This document shows positions 6,186 to 8,189 of a stretch of 8,189 bases of DNA, in pieces (the first letter of the stretch is position 1; each line of letters opens with the position of its first letter). Location of the stretch: assembly GCA_016929175.1 (NCBI GenBank), contig JAFGJI010000043.1:1-8189 (forward strand). The letters run 5' to 3'. A model generated the notes under the pieces. It did not search any database. It saw nothing but the letters and a program-made list of their open reading frames with translations, and was not told the origin of the DNA. The translations under genes and the position numbers were made by a program. Origin of the DNA: Thermoplasmatota archaeon. Its GTDB lineage: Archaea; Thermoplasmatota; Penumbrarchaeia; Penumbrarchaeales; Penumbrarchaeaceae.

Positions 6186-6187
6186 GA

Positions 6188-8173
6188 TCATGCCGTCTGG
6201 GGATCCTTCTTGCCGATCTTCAGCCCGTCCCCGTCCCTGAACAGGCTCGACAGTCTTGAAAAGAGCGTGTCCTTCTTGATATCGGCCATGAGGGCGTATC
6301 TGAGGACCTCCTTGAAGGTGGAAACGGGAATGACCTCCACCTTGCCCTCGAACCTGTCCTCCAGGATAACGTCGTTGAGGTTCATCCTGGGAATGAGCAC
6401 ACGCCGTATCCCGACCTTTGCCGCAGCCTCTATCTTCGCGGTCACTCCGCCGACCGGAAGGACCTCCCCTCTTACGGAGAGGGAGCCGGTCATGGCAAGC
6501 GACATATCCACCGGAACATCCTCCAGAGCGGAGATTATCGCGGTTGCAATGGATATGGAGGCGGAATCACCCTCCACCCCGTGGGTATCGACGAACTGGA
6601 TATGCAGGTCATAATCGGAGATGTCCTTTCCGGTGATCTTCTTGATGAGGGCCGAAACGTTCTGAACGGATTCCTTCGCGATCTCTCCAAGGCTTCCAGT
6701 CGCGATTATTCTTCCTTCCTCCTTGGAGGATGCGGGTGTGACCTCGGCAGCGACCCGGGCAACGATACCCGACATTTCCGACAGGCTCTGGTCACCCTGC
6801 ATGACGGCGAGGCCGTTGACCATTCCCACCAGGAAGCCCTTGTTTGTTATGGACGCATATTCCTTTCTCTTCTTTATCTGGTGATCGACCACCTGCTGCT
6901 CCAGAGACCTCGAGAGCACTTTTCCGGCCCTGACATCCTTGGCGGTGACGAACTTGCTGCTTTTTTCCCTGGTGAGGTCTCCTGCCGCTCTCACGAGTCC
7001 TCCCAGCTCCCTGAACCTGAGGGAGAGCTGACCGCGGACACCGGCCCGCCTCTGGGCCTCTCTTATAACCTCTGCTATGGCCCCTGCGTCGAAGTTGGGT
7101 ATCTTCCCATCCTTCTTCACTTCCTGGGCGATGAAGCGGACGATCTTCAGACGGTTCCTTTCGGTGTCCTTCATCGTGGTGTTTACGTAGACCTCGTAAC
7201 CGTAACCGCGTATCCTTGACCTCAGTGCCGGGTGCATGCCCCCGTACCTCTGACCGTCTGGACCCTGCTTCCCGTAAACGGAATCCAGGTTCCCGGCCGC
7301 CACTAGTATGAAATCGCAGGGGACCGGTTCGGTCTTCACCATTGCGCCGGCCGACCTTTCCGATTGTCCGTAAATGGAGAACTTCTTCTCCTGCATGGCC
7401 GTGAGCAGGGCCTGCTGCGATTCTTGCCTGAGAAGGTTGATCTCATCGATGAAGAGTACACCCCTGTGTGCCTTGTGTATGGCCCCGACCTCCACCCGTT
7501 CATGGGGAGGTGTTTCCAATCCTCCTGACTGGAAAGGATCATGCTTTACATCTCCCAACAGAGCACCGGAATGCGCTCCGGTCGCATCGATGAACGGCGC
7601 CCTTGCATTCCTGTCATGCCCTGTCAGGAGCTTGGGTATCAGTTCATCCTCCTTCTTGGACATGGAGATGAACCTTGAGAAGAAGTAGATGCCGATGGCG
7701 ATCATCGACCCGATGACGAGTATCATTATATCCTTCTCGTAAAGGAAGTATACGAAAGTGATCACCATTATCGCCCCGATTATCAGGAACTTCCAGGAAT
7801 TCTTCTTCTCCTTCCTGACCTGTGCCTGGGCCTTTTGAACCTTGACGATCTCCTTCCCCTTGCCGCCAGGAACCGTGCGTATCCTGGGCTCGTTGGGATC
7901 TTCGGGATTGGGAAAGACCATTATATCCTCAAGCTCCTCCGGTGGAAGATATTCGGTCATGGAACTAGCTATCATCGACTTTCCCGTTCCAGGGTCGCCG
8001 ATCAGAAGCAGATGGCGTCTCTGCTCCGCCGCCTTCTTGGCAACCTCCACGCCCTCCTTCTGTCCGATGACCTGAGCCATCATGTTCTTTGGGACCTTCA
8101 CATCCGCAGTGGAATTGATGCCCTTTCCCTTCAGCCATCTGCGAAGTTCCGCCACGGTATTCCTTTCCGACAA
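6188..8173 (-). CDS. lonB: Archaeal Lon protease, LonB type, membrane-anchored
   Basis: ATP-dependent serine protease of the archaeal inner face of the membrane, 661 residues, the usual LonB length. The AAA+ part has Walker A GDPGTGKS (59-66), Walker B GVLFIDE (238-244), sensor Asn295 in AAGN, arginine-finger region RSRIR (318-322) and sensor-2 Arg386. Two membrane helices (about 127-144 and 149-167) interrupt the ATPase domain, the LonB hallmark; the bacterial N-terminal substrate domain is absent. The protease domain (about 440-630) shows the Ser-Lys dyad: Ser537 in GDSAS and Lys580 in GGVTAKIEAA. It degrades misfolded and regulatory proteins and controls membrane protein quality. Start is uncertain: the listed codon is TTG, a GTG at 8155 has a better placed GGAAAGGA site, and the frame stays open to the window edge at 8189. 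The N-terminal length before KVPKN fits a start close to here. Confidence 0.95.
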   Translation of the reverse strand: MSERNTVAELRRWLKGKGINSTADVKVPKNMMAQVIGQKEGVEVAKKAAEQRRHLLLIGDPGTGKSMIASSMTEYLPPEELEDIMVFPNPEDPNEPRIRTVPGGKGKEIVKVQKAQAQVRKEKKNSWKFLIIGAIMVITFVYFLYEKDIMILVIGSMIAIGIYFFSRFISMSKKEDELIPKLLTGHDRNARAPFIDATGAHSGALLGDVKHDPFQSGGLETPPHERVEVGAIHKAHRGVLFIDEINLLRQESQQALLTAMQEKKFSIYGQSERSAGAMVKTEPVPCDFILVAAGNLDSVYGKQGPDGQRYGGMHPALRSRIRGYGYEVYVNTTMKDTERNRLKIVRFIAQEVKKDGKIPNFDAGAIAEVIREAQRRAGVRGQLSLRFRELGGLVRAAGDLTREKSSKFVTAKDVRAGKVLSRSLEQQVVDHQIKKRKEYASITNKGFLVGMVNGLAVMQGDQSLSEMSGIVARVAAEVTPASSKEEGRIIATGSLGEIAKESVQNVSALIKKITGKDISDYDLHIQFVDTHGVEGDSASISIATAIISALEDVPVDMSLAMTGSLSVRGEVLPVGGVTAKIEAAAKVGIRRVLIPRMNLNDVILEDRFEGKVEVIPVSTFKEVLRYALMADIKKDTLFSRLSSLFRDGDGLKIGKKDPQTA

Positions 8174-8189
8174 GCTTTCTTTCCCTGCC

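Larger units (their letters stand above)
5893..6187. other. Intergenic region between lon and the surface-protein gene
   Basis: A 295-base stretch with no credible gene on either strand. It holds the probable promoters of the surface-protein gene (5961-5971, 6047-6055), an inverted repeat (5980-6010), a weak hairpin (6169-6185) just past the lon stop, and a 10-base palindrome (6102-6111). It is visibly more AT-rich than the coding DNA on either side, as expected for an archaeal promoter region. Confidence 0.7.

Noticed and set aside
6581..7219. 212-residue plus-strand open frame over lon
   Set aside because: Antisense shadow of a strongly conserved protease; no start signal.
7670..7795. Hydrophobic insertion in the Lon ATPase domain as a novel fusion
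   Set aside because: Two membrane helices between Walker A and Walker B are the normal LonB architecture.

Overview
The window looks archaeal, most likely from a Thermoplasmata or Methanomassiliicoccales-like euryarchaeon. Three things point there: a membrane-anchored archaeal LonB protease, a ferredoxin:disulfide reductase fused to a rubredoxin domain, and a large secreted protein with PKD and CARDB domains and a single C-terminal membrane anchor. BRE/TATA-like promoter elements, and clear Shine-Dalgarno sites in front of most genes, fit as well. The class-level assignment is inference from gene content; no rRNA or tRNA is present to confirm it.

Layout: the left third (1-2739, plus strand) reads as one tightly packed gene string. 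It starts with the C-terminus of a zinc/manganese-type metal-binding protein (cut by the window edge). The matching ABC ATPase and membrane permease follow, then a small glutaredoxin overlapping the ferredoxin:disulfide reductase gene by 11 bases. Gaps of 7, 16 and 20 bases suggest cotranscription, although a TATA-like box at the end of the permease gene could drive the redox pair separately. The right two thirds (2980-8173, minus strand) carry a 970-residue surface protein and, upstream of it, LonB. The two halves converge on a 240-base gap at 2740-2979.

How the genes may work together: the ABC cassette imports a divalent metal. The reductase would take electrons from ferredoxin through its rubredoxin iron and its [4Fe-4S] cluster and pass them to a disulfide partner, for which the overlapping glutaredoxin is the obvious candidate. 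A link between metal uptake and thiol redox state is suggested by position only. LonB is the ATP-dependent protease of the archaeal membrane. The PKD/CARDB protein is probably an extracellular, glycosylated envelope or adhesion protein; its partner is unknown.

The most unusual non-coding structure is in the convergent gap. Two 40-base copies of the same hairpin-forming sequence (one mismatch) lie 142 bases apart, followed by a perfect 9-bp GC-rich hairpin with a T7 run that resembles a bacterial intrinsic terminator for the surface-protein gene. The gap between lon and the surface-protein gene (5893-6187) holds two TATA-like boxes flanking an inverted repeat, a possible regulated promoter. 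I found no CRISPR array, insertion sequence, RNA gene or clear defence system.
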